Origin: M269 sp964640795
GTDB lineage: Bacteria > Pseudomonadota > Gammaproteobacteria > Enterobacterales > Alteromonadaceae
Length of the DNA stretch: 64,000 nucleotides
Direction: 5' to 3'
Assembly: GCA_964640795.1 (NCBI GenBank)
Contig: CAZXIN010000026.1
Span: forward strand, 1 to 64,000
Below, piece by piece: positions 24,934 through 34,060 of this stretch (positions within the stretch are counted from its first letter, which is position 1; every line of letters begins with the position of its first letter). The notes below the pieces were generated by a model. That model was not told where the DNA came from and did no database searches. It was given only the letters and a program-made list of their open reading frames with translations. Both the position numbers and the translations under genes were made by a program.

Positions 24934-26844
24934 TCATTTTGATTGCTGTGACATCACTAAATTCCATAACCACGTCGCTTGCTCTCGAACCACACCTTTA
25001 TCTTCATCCAATAAGTAACCGTCTGCTACTGAGTCTTCTATCGCACTATTGAGCTTTTTCATATAGTTATCTAAGTTTGAATAACGCTCAATGATATTGG
25101 ATTTAGGGAGTAACTTAATAGCACCTCTAAAATCCATCATTTCATCTACTGCAAACTCGCCTCGACGCAAAACCCAAGGCAAGAAACTTGCTAAAGGTTC
25201 TTGTAATAACGGATGGCGCACACCTCCTAACTCGTTGCCGTATTGATCCACCGCTGGCACTGGAGGAACAATAGTCGCCAGCAACCTAGGTGGGTTTTGC
25301 GTAATCACGCCATTTCCCCAATCATCGCCATAATCATTAATGTAAGCGGTATGAGGGCTTACAGGGATGCTTAACCCGTTTAACAGGCTAGGTAACGAGT
25401 ATTGCTCAAATTGCACAAGTGTCTTATTTCCAAAGGCTGGATAATTGCTATTAGGTGGGCGCTTCTCATCAACCACCCAATGTGTTAACGAACTAAGCAT
25501 TGCACGTAAATTCAATAAGAAATTCAAAGGGTTGCCTTGATAATACCCGTTAATACCTTCTATTGGCTTTAGATTTCGTTGATTCTCCACAAAATGCTGG
25601 CCAGACGCCAAATGATATATTCGCTCGTTATCGAGTGGTGATACATCTTGCCCTTTATCAGAATGGATTAACGCTGCAGCCCTCCCCCAATACTCATACC
25701 CCGTATTGGTATAAAAGATTTTTGGATAGAATGCTTCGTCCATATGCGACAGAAGACCATCCTTTTCCATGGTCAATGGGTGTTCCGTTTCTGCGCTGGT
25801 AAAGGGAAATACATCAGTCGGGTAAAAGAAAGCAGACATCCGATGGGCATCTCTAGAAGGTTGCCCAAAGCGATGATTAAAACTACCTCGCCCAGCACCG
25901 GCTGTATGTATTAGCATGCCGTCAAAAGCTTTGCTTCCCGACTCCGTTTCATTAAATCCTTGATACAAAAAGTGCCTTAACCAACGGCCAGTTTGAGATA
26001 CGCCAAAAGCTAATGTTTTGGGTACATAAAATTGAGAATCTTTTTGTTTGACATATTCGGCTGTATCTCTAATGAGAGCTAACCCTAAACCAACAACAAC
26101 CGACTCCTGAGTTGGGTAAACTAACTCATAAATTCCCGCTGGAAACTTTCCTAAAAGTGCATCGCCCTCTTCAGAGAACCGCCAATCGGCAGTGGGTATA
26201 ATCGTCTTCAATCCGTTAGGGCTTAATCTGCGAGTTAAATACGCTTCATCGACCTTACTCTTGTCTATCGTGTACAGCACATCTATTGCATCCCGGTGTG
26301 CTACGCGCAGCTTTTCTGTTTGAGCTTCAACTGTCCAATCACTTCTTGCAACACCTTTGGTATTTAATGCTCTAGGTAGCTCTACTGACATATTTTGCCC
26401 TTCGACAAAAACATCAGGCTGCCACCCAACCCACATAAGAGACAAACCTAATCGTTGGATCAACCCGTCACCGATAGCCGACGGCGTAGTGGGTAGCTCT
26501 CGAGATGTCGACTGATTAAAATACCTCAGTGACGCCTTCGATCCGCGATTACTGACTTCGATAAGCATGCCTTTTCGCGCTTTAGGATCCGCCAATTGAA
26601 TAAGGAAAAAAGTAGAGCGTGTCCTGACTTTGCCATTCGCTTGCTTTTCGGCTAGCGACAAGTCGACAACTTTTTTATTTTGATTGTGTTCAGGGTCAAA
26701 CTCAAAAACCAAATGCCCTTGTATCGCTTGAAGGGGAATACCATGAGCCGTAAAGTCTGTGGTTTTATTAACTTCAACCTTAACAAGGCTCGCGTTCGCA
26801 TGAATGCAAAAACTAGCGATCAAAACAATAAGAATCAAGCGCAT
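24934..26844 (-). CDS. Secreted alpha/beta hydrolase domain protein (PF20091-like)
   Basis: 636 residues with a signal peptide (MRLILIVLIASFCIHANA). The nucleophile elbow is GVSQTGR with Ser283, followed by the family-typical LIHTAGAGRGSFNHRFGQPS. The long N-terminal beta-rich part and overall length fit the Abhydrolase_10 group of predicted periplasmic esterases/hydrolases with unknown substrates. GAGG stands 7 bases before the ATG. It appears monocistronic, divergent from the M3 peptidase gene. Confidence 0.82.
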   Translation of the reverse strand: MRLILIVLIASFCIHANASLVKVEVNKTTDFTAHGIPLQAIQGHLVFEFDPEHNQNKKVVDLSLAEKQANGKVRTRSTFFLIQLADPKARKGMLIEVSNRGSKASLRYFNQSTSRELPTTPSAIGDGLIQRLGLSLMWVGWQPDVFVEGQNMSVELPRALNTKGVARSDWTVEAQTEKLRVAHRDAIDVLYTIDKSKVDEAYLTRRLSPNGLKTIIPTADWRFSEEGDALLGKFPAGIYELVYPTQESVVVGLGLALIRDTAEYVKQKDSQFYVPKTLAFGVSQTGRWLRHFLYQGFNETESGSKAFDGMLIHTAGAGRGSFNHRFGQPSRDAHRMSAFFYPTDVFPFTSAETEHPLTMEKDGLLSHMDEAFYPKIFYTNTGYEYWGRAAALIHSDKGQDVSPLDNERIYHLASGQHFVENQRNLKPIEGINGYYQGNPLNFLLNLRAMLSSLTHWVVDEKRPPNSNYPAFGNKTLVQFEQYSLPSLLNGLSIPVSPHTAYINDYGDDWGNGVITQNPPRLLATIVPPVPAVDQYGNELGGVRHPLLQEPLASFLPWVLRRGEFAVDEMMDFRGAIKLLPKSNIIERYSNLDNYMKKLNSAIEDSVADGYLLDEDKGVVREQATWLWNLVMSQQSK

Positions 26845-27094
26845 AAAACAACCTCAATAAAAAAATTGGACGTTATATTGGCATATTTAACGCCATCTTG
26901 GGAGCGCTTACAGAACCGTGGATAAACAAGCTACTCTGCCAACAGTACAATATTGGCAGCTATAGTTTACTGAAAGAATGCAGACAACGGTAAAAACGGG
27001 ACTGACACCATGAAATGAGAGGTCAAATATTTGCAGTCATCAATCATTTCAGTAGTATAGATTAGGTACAAAATACATAAGAATATACTTAACA

Positions 27095-29281
27095 ATGAAA
27101 AAATTACTATTAAGCCTCAGCAGTGCAGCTGTTATCGCGGCACTATCAGCATGTAGCGATGTTAATACATCTGCAGAGAAGTCAACACAAACGAGCCCAC
27201 AAGTAAAAAGTGAAGCACCAACTGTTACTAAATCAGACAATGCATTAACAGCAGCGTTCAGCGGACCTTATGGCGGTGTTCCCGCTTTCGATAAGATGTC
27301 TTTAACTGATCTTAAACCTGCACTTGAAGAGTCAATGGCACTTAATCTCGAAGAAATCGAAGCTATAGCAAACAATGCAGAACCTGCCACATTTCAGAAC
27401 ACCATAGTAGCTATGGAGAAAGCAGGCCAACAACTAAATCGAGTATTCCGCTACTATGGCATCTGGGCTGCCAACAAATCCAGCAGCGAATTTAGGACAA
27501 TACAACGTGAAATGGCGCCAAAATTATCCGCCTTTACATCTAAGATAACGCAAAACGAAGCGCTTTTTGAACGGGTAAAAACCGTTTACGAGAGTGATGA
27601 AATGGCTTCTCTGACACAAGAAGAACAACGTGTTACCTTGTTGACTTACAACGGTTTTGCAAGAAACGGAGCGACACTCAACACTGAAGATAAAAAGCGC
27701 TATGCAGATATTAATCAACGACTGGCACAACTCCATACTGCATTTGGTAATAATGTACTTGCAGATGAAGAAGGTTACGTTCTTTACTTAACGAAAGAGC
27801 AATTATCAGGCTTACCAGAATCCTTCATTGGTGCAGCGGCGGCGGCGGCAACAGAAAGAGGGCAAGATGGTCAATACGCCATCACTAACACTCGCTCATC
27901 TATGGATCCTTTCCTCACTTATTCTGATGAAAGAGAATTACGTGAAAAAGTTTGGAACACTTACTATAGCCGTGGTGACAATGGTGATGAACATGACAAC
28001 AACGAAATAATAAAGGAAATTCTGGCTTTGCGTCATGAACGCGTCAAGTTGCTAGGATACGATAATTATGCCGAATGGCGTTTAGAAGATCGTATGGCTA
28101 AAACACCTGAAAACGCCATGGAATTGATGAATAAGGTATGGCCTGCAGCCATTGCTCGTGTTGAGCAAGAAGTAGCCGATATGCAAGCTTTGGCAGAGCA
28201 AGAAGGAGCCAATATAAAAATTGAGCCTTGGGACTACCGTTACTACGCCGAGAAAGTACGTAAAGCTAAGTACGATTTGGACTCAGATGAAGTTAAACAA
28301 TATTTGCAGCTCGACAAGCTACGTGAAGCCATGTTCTATGTTGCGGGGAGACTTTTTAATTTTGATTTCACTCCTGTTCCAGAAGGTTCAGTGCCTGTTT
28401 TTCATGAAGACGTTAAAGTGTGGGAAGTCAAAGACAAAACTTCGGGCGAACATATTGGGCTATGGTATTTAGATCCATTCAGCCGCCCAGGTAAACGCTC
28501 AGGAGCATGGGCAACAACTTATCGCAGTCATACAACCTTTGACGGCAAAAAAACTGTGCTGTCATCTAATAATTCAAACTTTGTGAAAGGAGCTGAAGGC
28601 AAGCCAACCCTAATTTCATTTGATGATGCAGAAACTTATTTTCATGAATTCGGTCACGCACTGCACTTCTTATCCGCCACAGTTAAATACCCAACGTCAC
28701 ATTCGGGCGTCAGAGACTACACTGAATTCCAATCTCAATTGCTTGAGCGTTGGTTGACAACCGACGAGGTTATCGATCAATTCTTAGTACACCACGAGAC
28801 GGGAGAACCTATTCCTGCTGATTTGGTTGCAAAAATTAAAAAGGCAGCGACCTTTAATGAAGGTTTTAAAACGACAGAATATATGGGTTCGGCCATTATG
28901 GACTTGCTATATCACACAACGGATCCAGCAACGATTGAACCTGATACCTTTGAAAAAGAGCAACTGGAACGCTTAGGTATGCCCAGTGAAGTTGTTATGC
29001 GCCATCGCACAACACACTTCGGTCATATATTCTCGGGAGAAGGATACTCTTCTGGCTATTATGGTTATATGTGGGCTGAAGTATTAACCTCAGACGCGGC
29101 GGAGGCATTTGCTGAAGCAGAAGGCGGTTTTTATGACAAAGAAGTGGCTGCTAAGCTAGTTAAACACCTTTTCTCTATTCGCAATGCAGTTGATCCTGCA
29201 GATGCTTATCGAGCCTTTAGAGGAAGAGACGCAGACGTTAAAGCACTTATGCGTGACAGAGGCTTCCCAGTCACTGAATAG
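27095..29281 (+). CDS. M3 family metallopeptidase lipoprotein (Dcp/oligopeptidase-like)
   Basis: 728 residues. The lipoprotein signal ends LSAC (Cys20), so it is anchored in the envelope, unlike cytoplasmic OpdA. The zinc site is HEFGH with His517, Glu518 and His521 in YFHEFGHALHF. The downstream FNEGFKTTEYMGSAIMD and GHIFSGEGYSSGYYGYMWAE segments are typical of M3A peptidyl-dipeptidases. It probably trims oligopeptides produced by secreted proteases. Own transcription unit, ended by a strong terminator. Confidence 0.92.
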   Translation: MKKLLLSLSSAAVIAALSACSDVNTSAEKSTQTSPQVKSEAPTVTKSDNALTAAFSGPYGGVPAFDKMSLTDLKPALEESMALNLEEIEAIANNAEPATFQNTIVAMEKAGQQLNRVFRYYGIWAANKSSSEFRTIQREMAPKLSAFTSKITQNEALFERVKTVYESDEMASLTQEEQRVTLLTYNGFARNGATLNTEDKKRYADINQRLAQLHTAFGNNVLADEEGYVLYLTKEQLSGLPESFIGAAAAAATERGQDGQYAITNTRSSMDPFLTYSDERELREKVWNTYYSRGDNGDEHDNNEIIKEILALRHERVKLLGYDNYAEWRLEDRMAKTPENAMELMNKVWPAAIARVEQEVADMQALAEQEGANIKIEPWDYRYYAEKVRKAKYDLDSDEVKQYLQLDKLREAMFYVAGRLFNFDFTPVPEGSVPVFHEDVKVWEVKDKTSGEHIGLWYLDPFSRPGKRSGAWATTYRSHTTFDGKKTVLSSNNSNFVKGAEGKPTLISFDDAETYFHEFGHALHFLSATVKYPTSHSGVRDYTEFQSQLLERWLTTDEVIDQFLVHHETGEPIPADLVAKIKKAATFNEGFKTTEYMGSAIMDLLYHTTDPATIEPDTFEKEQLERLGMPSEVVMRHRTTHFGHIFSGEGYSSGYYGYMWAEVLTSDAAEAFAEAEGGFYDKEVAAKLVKHLFSIRNAVDPADAYRAFRGRDADVKALMRDRGFPVTE

Positions 29282-29351
29282 GCTTGCTAAATCTAGTATC
29301 AATCCATAGTGATCGGTTCTTACGTGGGTTGGTACAAATTCAAACAAGCAT

Positions 29352-29379
29352 AAAAAAAGCGCCATATGGCGCTTTTTTC
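29352..29379. terminator. Strong bidirectional terminator
   Basis: AAAAAAAGCGCC/GGCGCTTTTTT with a short ATAT loop gives a GC stem flanked by A- and T-tracts on both strands. It serves the converging M3 peptidase gene and the molybdenum hydroxylase operon. Confidence 0.92.
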
Positions 29380-29397
29380 TTCATTTACAATGATCAA

Positions 29398-31647
29398 TTA
29401 TACTTTCATGTGCTTACTAATAGGCAAATCTCTAATACGTTGTCCTGTAGCGTGATATATAGCATTGGCAACACTGGCTGCTACAGGTGGTACACCAGGT
29501 TCACCAACACCACCTGGAGGCGCGTCAGATTGCACTATATAAGTTTCTATCTTAGGGCACTGAGGCATTCTTAGTACCTGGAAATCATGGAAATTTGACT
29601 GCTGAACAGCACCATCCTTAACATTGATTTCACCTAATAGCGCTATAGACAAACCAAAAATCATGGCACCTTCCTGCTGTGCAGTTACTCTATCAGGATT
29701 AACAATCGTGCCAGCATCAATAGCTGAATGCATCTCAAGGATAGAGACTTTGCCGTCAGCGACTTTAACTTTTGTAGCAACAGCAACATAAGAAACAAAG
29801 CTACGGTGCACACTTATTCCCCACCCTTCACCATTTGATGTTGCTTTATCTGCACCAGACTTTGCGACAACAAGGTTCAGTACATTTTTAAGACGCTTAG
29901 TTTCAATCGGGAAAGTCTCTTTAGATTCACCGTAATTTCCATATTCAAAACCCTGCTCTGCTGGGTCTACTTTCCTATCGTTCCCCAATAGCTCCAACCA
30001 CATATCTTGTGGCTTCTTACCAGCTTTTGCGGCCACTTCATCAACAAAGGAGCCAACAGCAAAGCCATGATGAATATTACTCACTGAGCGGATCCAACCA
30101 ATACGAATATGACCGGGAGCTTTGTGAGTCTCCATGGATAGCGCACCAACATCAAAAGGTAAATCGCCAAACCCTAATGCTTGTTCACCAGCCTGTGGTT
30201 CATCCACACTCGAATCGAAGGTCCAACTAATACTCGGGAATGCCGTTCTTTGTACCCAACTTTGAACAGCGTTATTACTATTCAAGCCTGCTTCAAAATG
30301 TTGAGCACTCACGGCATGGTAATAGCCGTGCTGGATATCATCTTCGCGACTCCAAACGACTTTGACTGGCTTGCCAGTTTCTTTAGCCAATAGCGCTGCT
30401 TCAACCACATAATCAGGCTTAGATTTACGTCCAAAAGCACCACCTAACAAAGTCACATGAACTTTAACCTTCTCTTTATCAATACCAAGCGCACCAGCAA
30501 CGTTCTGCTGAGCGCTTTGCGGCGTTTGCGTACAAGCCCAAACTTCGCATTCACCATTGTTGAAAACAGCCGTCGCTGCTGGTGGTTCCATAGGTGCATG
30601 CACTAGGTATGGCATAGTATAAGTTGCAGACACTTTTTCGGCAGCTCGCCCTGCCATCACATAGGCATCACCAGCACTTCTAATGACATTACCTTTAGTA
30701 ACAATCTTAGACTTTAGATCATCCAAATAGCTATCAGAGTTGTGTTGCGCATGTTCGCCTGCGTTCCATTGAACATTGAGCTTTTGACGCCCCTGTAACG
30801 CGGACCATGTATTAGTCGCAATGACGGCTACACCGGCTTTAGGGTTAAATAATGCAGGTAAAGGTCTGGCTGGCATATTAAAGACTTTAACGACACCACT
30901 AACGCCTGATGCTGCTGCTTCATCAAAAGACCCTACAGTGCCACCGACAACAGGTGTACGTTCAATACTTGCATAGAGCATGCCGGGCAGCTGCACATCT
31001 TGCCCAAACTCAGTTGTTCCTGTCACAACTTTATTGATATCAACTGACGCTATAGGCTTGCCTATCAGTTTAAAGTCTTTCGGTGATTTAAATGTCAACT
31101 TGTCTGCTGTAGGCGGTGTCATCGTCATCGCATCAGCAACAAGCTCGCCAAAACCAAGTTGCTTAGAAGAGCCTCGCTGTTTAACAAAGTTATCTTCTGC
31201 ATAGACCTGACTCATATCAACAGACCATCGCTTAGCAGCAGCTTGCTCCAACATTGTTCTTGCTGAAGCCCCCATTTCTCTCATACGCTGATAGTGACGA
31301 CGAATCGATCGCGAACCATCAGTATTCTGGCTTCCATAGGCCTCGTTAGCTAATCCTTGAACAACATTAACTTTATCCCAATCAGCACATAACTCTTCAG
31401 CAATGACCTGAGGAATACCGGTACGAATACCTTGCCCCATCTCACTTCTGTGACAAATAATATCAACTTGACCATCAGGTAGAATACTAACAAATAAATT
31501 GAGTTCATTTGCACCGCTTTCGGCTGCCCATAAAGGAGCAACACTGGGTAATACAGTGCCTAATACAAGACCTCCACCAACAATACCTGCCGCTTTCAAA
31601 AAACTACGACGACTCACATTTTCTAAGTGTGTTTTTGAAGTGCTCAT
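29398..31647 (-). CDS. Molybdopterin-binding subunit of a xanthine dehydrogenase-family hydroxylase (IorB-like)
   Basis: 749 residues, resembling the isoquinoline 1-oxidoreductase beta/aldehyde oxidase large subunit. The N-terminus has a twin-arginine signal (SRRSFLKAAG, Arg13-Arg14, then a hydrophobic stretch), so the folded enzyme is exported. Molybdopterin-site motifs include MGQGIRTGIPQVIAEEL, LLGGAFGRK and GVGEPGVPP with the catalytic Glu near the C-terminus. Its start overlaps the iron-sulfur subunit gene by 4 bases (ATGA). Substrate unknown; an aromatic heterocycle or aldehyde is likely from the family. Confidence 0.9.
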   Translation of the reverse strand: MSTSKTHLENVSRRSFLKAAGIVGGGLVLGTVLPSVAPLWAAESGANELNLFVSILPDGQVDIICHRSEMGQGIRTGIPQVIAEELCADWDKVNVVQGLANEAYGSQNTDGSRSIRRHYQRMREMGASARTMLEQAAAKRWSVDMSQVYAEDNFVKQRGSSKQLGFGELVADAMTMTPPTADKLTFKSPKDFKLIGKPIASVDINKVVTGTTEFGQDVQLPGMLYASIERTPVVGGTVGSFDEAAASGVSGVVKVFNMPARPLPALFNPKAGVAVIATNTWSALQGRQKLNVQWNAGEHAQHNSDSYLDDLKSKIVTKGNVIRSAGDAYVMAGRAAEKVSATYTMPYLVHAPMEPPAATAVFNNGECEVWACTQTPQSAQQNVAGALGIDKEKVKVHVTLLGGAFGRKSKPDYVVEAALLAKETGKPVKVVWSREDDIQHGYYHAVSAQHFEAGLNSNNAVQSWVQRTAFPSISWTFDSSVDEPQAGEQALGFGDLPFDVGALSMETHKAPGHIRIGWIRSVSNIHHGFAVGSFVDEVAAKAGKKPQDMWLELLGNDRKVDPAEQGFEYGNYGESKETFPIETKRLKNVLNLVVAKSGADKATSNGEGWGISVHRSFVSYVAVATKVKVADGKVSILEMHSAIDAGTIVNPDRVTAQQEGAMIFGLSIALLGEINVKDGAVQQSNFHDFQVLRMPQCPKIETYIVQSDAPPGGVGEPGVPPVAASVANAIYHATGQRIRDLPISKHMKV

Positions 31648-32126
31648 GCATCACCCCCGACATTTTTTGCCAGATCAAAATTAGTCGCAGCCGTCTTTAT
31701 CGCCGCTTTAATTCGTGTATATGTTCCGCATCGACAAATATTCCCTTGCATATAATCGTCTATCGCCTTGTCATCAGGGTTCTTGTTACTCTCCAATAAA
31801 GCAACAGCACTCATAATTTGGCCTGATTGACAATATCCACACTGCGGCACATTGTGCTCTACCCATGCTTGTTGTACTGGGTGTTTGGCTTCTTCTGAAA
31901 TACCTTCAATCGTTGTTACTTTTTTATCTGCAACTGCAGAAACAGGCATCACGCAAGATCGGATTGGCTGACCATCCATGTGCACCGTGCAGGCACCACA
32001 TTGCGCTATACCACAGCCAAACTTAGTCCCGGTCAGGTTAAGCATATCTCTGATAACCCATAACAAAGGCATTTGCGGATCTGCGTCAACTGACACCGGT
32101 TTATTGTTTAACATAAAATTAATCAT
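31644..32126 (-). CDS. 2Fe-2S subunit of the molybdenum hydroxylase (IorA-like)
   Basis: 160 residues. The plant-type cluster is Cys38, Cys43, Cys46 and Cys58 (KFGCGIAQCGACTVHMDG ... SC). The second, all-helical cluster domain has Cys96, Cys99, Cys131 and Cys133 (QCGYCQSG ... NICRCGTY). It transfers electrons from the molybdopterin subunit and has no signal peptide, so it should be co-exported by the partner's Tat signal. A longer reading frame runs into the previous gene; AGGA 6 bases before ATG 32126 decides the start. Confidence 0.93.
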   Translation of the reverse strand: MINFMLNNKPVSVDADPQMPLLWVIRDMLNLTGTKFGCGIAQCGACTVHMDGQPIRSCVMPVSAVADKKVTTIEGISEEAKHPVQQAWVEHNVPQCGYCQSGQIMSAVALLESNKNPDDKAIDDYMQGNICRCGTYTRIKAAIKTAATNFDLAKNVGGDA

Positions 32127-32146
32127 CATTAATCCTTGTTGGTCTT

Positions 32147-32746
32147 TTAATTTTTTTGGCTTGTTCGCCAATTATATAAATCTTCTTTTGTATCTATATC
32201 AAACTCTGCAGCTGGCATTTCAACAGCAACGACTCTCTTTATATTTTTCTTTATATAAGCTCGCGCGCCAATATCTTTGTCCAACTCACACAAGCCATCA
32301 AAGTCTCTGCTACCAAATATCGCTGGCACACCTAGTACTTGATTATAGCTAGCAGCAATGATCTTGCTAGAATGTTCATTGACCTCATCAATCAACTGCT
32401 TCAGATCTTTAGCCCTCAAATTAACTTGGTCTGCAACACCAACCATAAGCTTGTCATCATAGACAAGCGATTCGCCTTTCTTCATGCTAGACAATGCTGT
32501 TGATAAACTATATCCCATACCTCGTTGCCAGTCTTTAACATTGATGACTTTGACATAATTAGGCAAGGTTTGGATGATCTCTTCCGTATTTGCTCCTAAC
32601 GCCACATAGATGGGCGAACAACCAGCTTGCGCATAGGCATTAATAACATGGTTAAGCAATGTCTTCCCATTAATATCCGCCAATTGCTTAATGCCTTCAA
32701 AGCGCCGACTTTCACCCGCAGCTAGTATTAGCGCACTTATTGGCAT
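32147..32746 (-). CDS. Molybdenum-cofactor nucleotidyltransferase (MocA/MobA-like)
   Basis: 199 residues, NTP_transf_3 fold with the signature LILAAGESRRFEGIKQL (6-22), including the nucleotide-binding loop and the Lys. MocA makes the cytosine dinucleotide form of the molybdenum cofactor used by xanthine-oxidase-family enzymes, exactly the type encoded downstream. Specificity for CTP over GTP is inferred from that context. Its ATG shares one base with the xdhC stop (TGATG), so translation is coupled. Confidence 0.85.
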   Translation of the reverse strand: MPISALILAAGESRRFEGIKQLADINGKTLLNHVINAYAQAGCSPIYVALGANTEEIIQTLPNYVKVINVKDWQRGMGYSLSTALSSMKKGESLVYDDKLMVGVADQVNLRAKDLKQLIDEVNEHSSKIIAASYNQVLGVPAIFGSRDFDGLCELDKDIGARAYIKKNIKRVVAVEMPAAEFDIDTKEDLYNWRTSQKN

Positions 32747-33774
32747 CAGTCGTCTAAAGCCTCGGCAGTTAACGCACGACTATGTGAAACCGCATCTGTC
32801 TGATGCATAAAGGCGTGTATCTCCGATAAAATTGACAATGCGATTGATTCTGGCAAGTCTCCACCTATGTTTAAGCCAATAGGATTTGCTAACATCTTTC
32901 TCAGTGTAGCTCGCTCCAAACTGGCTTCTGCGAGCACTTTTTCAGTTCTGTGTACTGGGCCTAATAATCCAATGTAATCTGCACCACTCAACTGCAGTAA
33001 ACGGAGTGCTCTCGCATCAAAAGCAACATTATGTCCCATAACCACAGCTGCATCGATTTCCTGCAACCAGTTATCACCAGCTATCTGCTCATAAGGCTTA
33101 TTAACAATATCATGCGCTTTGCGAAAGTCGGATTCTCTGGCATAACCCGCTCGGTGATCAAAAAGTGTGACTTGCCACCCCATTTCTGAAGCCATATTAA
33201 CTAAAGGTTTTGCATCAATACCACCACCAAAAACTGCGAGATGGACAGAAGGTAATAAGGTCAACTTAAGCAGACCTTCAGTTTCTGAGAGGACTCGCAG
33301 ATGAGGGTTCTTGTTGAGCTTTGATAGCGTTTGCACTTCAGACACAGTATTTTCCGGCACAGTGCCTTCTATATCGATAATATAGTGGCACGCTAGGCGC
33401 TTATTAAGCAGTGAATGTACTCCAGCTAAATTAAGCCAGTCATTAGATTCCAATATCGGTTGTAATAAGATATCCACTTTACCTCCACAACCAATGCCTA
33501 GTTGCCAAGCTAAGTCATGCTCTTCACGCATATCATAGGTTACTAACAGATTTTCACCTTTAATCAAACACTGCCGTGCTTTGCGCATAATATCGGATTC
33601 AAGACAACCACCACTCACTAAACCAAAATACTGCCCAAGTGTATTCAGTAACATCATGGCACCGGGTTTACGATAAGATGAGCCCTCCGTACGGATAACA
33701 GTTGCTAGTACCCAGTCAACCTTGTTTCTTTCTAGGTACCAGTGATTAACAAGGGCGTGAATATGATTGTTCAT
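32746..33774 (-). CDS. XdhC/CoxI family molybdenum-cofactor maturation protein
   Basis: 342 residues. The N-terminal XdhC_CoxI domain (ATVIRTEGSSYRKPGAMM, then GQYFGLVSGGCLESDI) and C-terminal Rossmann domain (AVFGGGIDAKPLV, GLLGPVHRTEKV) are both clear. Proteins of this family bind the molybdenum cofactor, aid its sulfuration and insert it into xanthine-dehydrogenase-like apoenzymes. First gene of the xdhC/mocA-like/iorA/iorB-like operon, so it is the dedicated maturase of that enzyme. Divergent from a secreted amidohydrolase 286 bases away. Confidence 0.9.
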   Translation of the reverse strand: MNNHIHALVNHWYLERNKVDWVLATVIRTEGSSYRKPGAMMLLNTLGQYFGLVSGGCLESDIMRKARQCLIKGENLLVTYDMREEHDLAWQLGIGCGGKVDILLQPILESNDWLNLAGVHSLLNKRLACHYIIDIEGTVPENTVSEVQTLSKLNKNPHLRVLSETEGLLKLTLLPSVHLAVFGGGIDAKPLVNMASEMGWQVTLFDHRAGYARESDFRKAHDIVNKPYEQIAGDNWLQEIDAAVVMGHNVAFDARALRLLQLSGADYIGLLGPVHRTEKVLAEASLERATLRKMLANPIGLNIGGDLPESIALSILSEIHAFMHQTDAVSHSRALTAEALDD

Positions 33775-34060
33775 GAATGACGTAAATGCTTTTTAGGTAT
33801 AATCAACGAGTCTCCCTATTAAATCTTTGCTGAACGCAAATAACAAGCCGATAACACCAAAACGTCGGCATTGTTTTTGTTAATGATTATTACCACCTAA
33901 TAGTTATCAATATATTGACGTAGGAAAGCATTCCCATAAAACGTCACTCCATCGTTATGAAATCCTTCCTATACATCAACGAGATTTAGTATGCAGCCTA
34001 CTGTCATATTAACTTTATCTGTACTAGGCTATCACGACAAAATAACAATAAGGATCTCAC

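Noticed and set aside
31978..32352. Plus-strand 124-codon frame across the iorA-mocA-like junction
   Set aside because: Antisense to two well-supported genes, no ribosome site and no recognisable domain.
33847..33869. GCCGA/TCGGC hairpin followed by a T-rich run upstream of the amidohydrolase gene
   Set aside because: Five-base stem with a 13-base loop is too weak to call as an attenuator or terminator.
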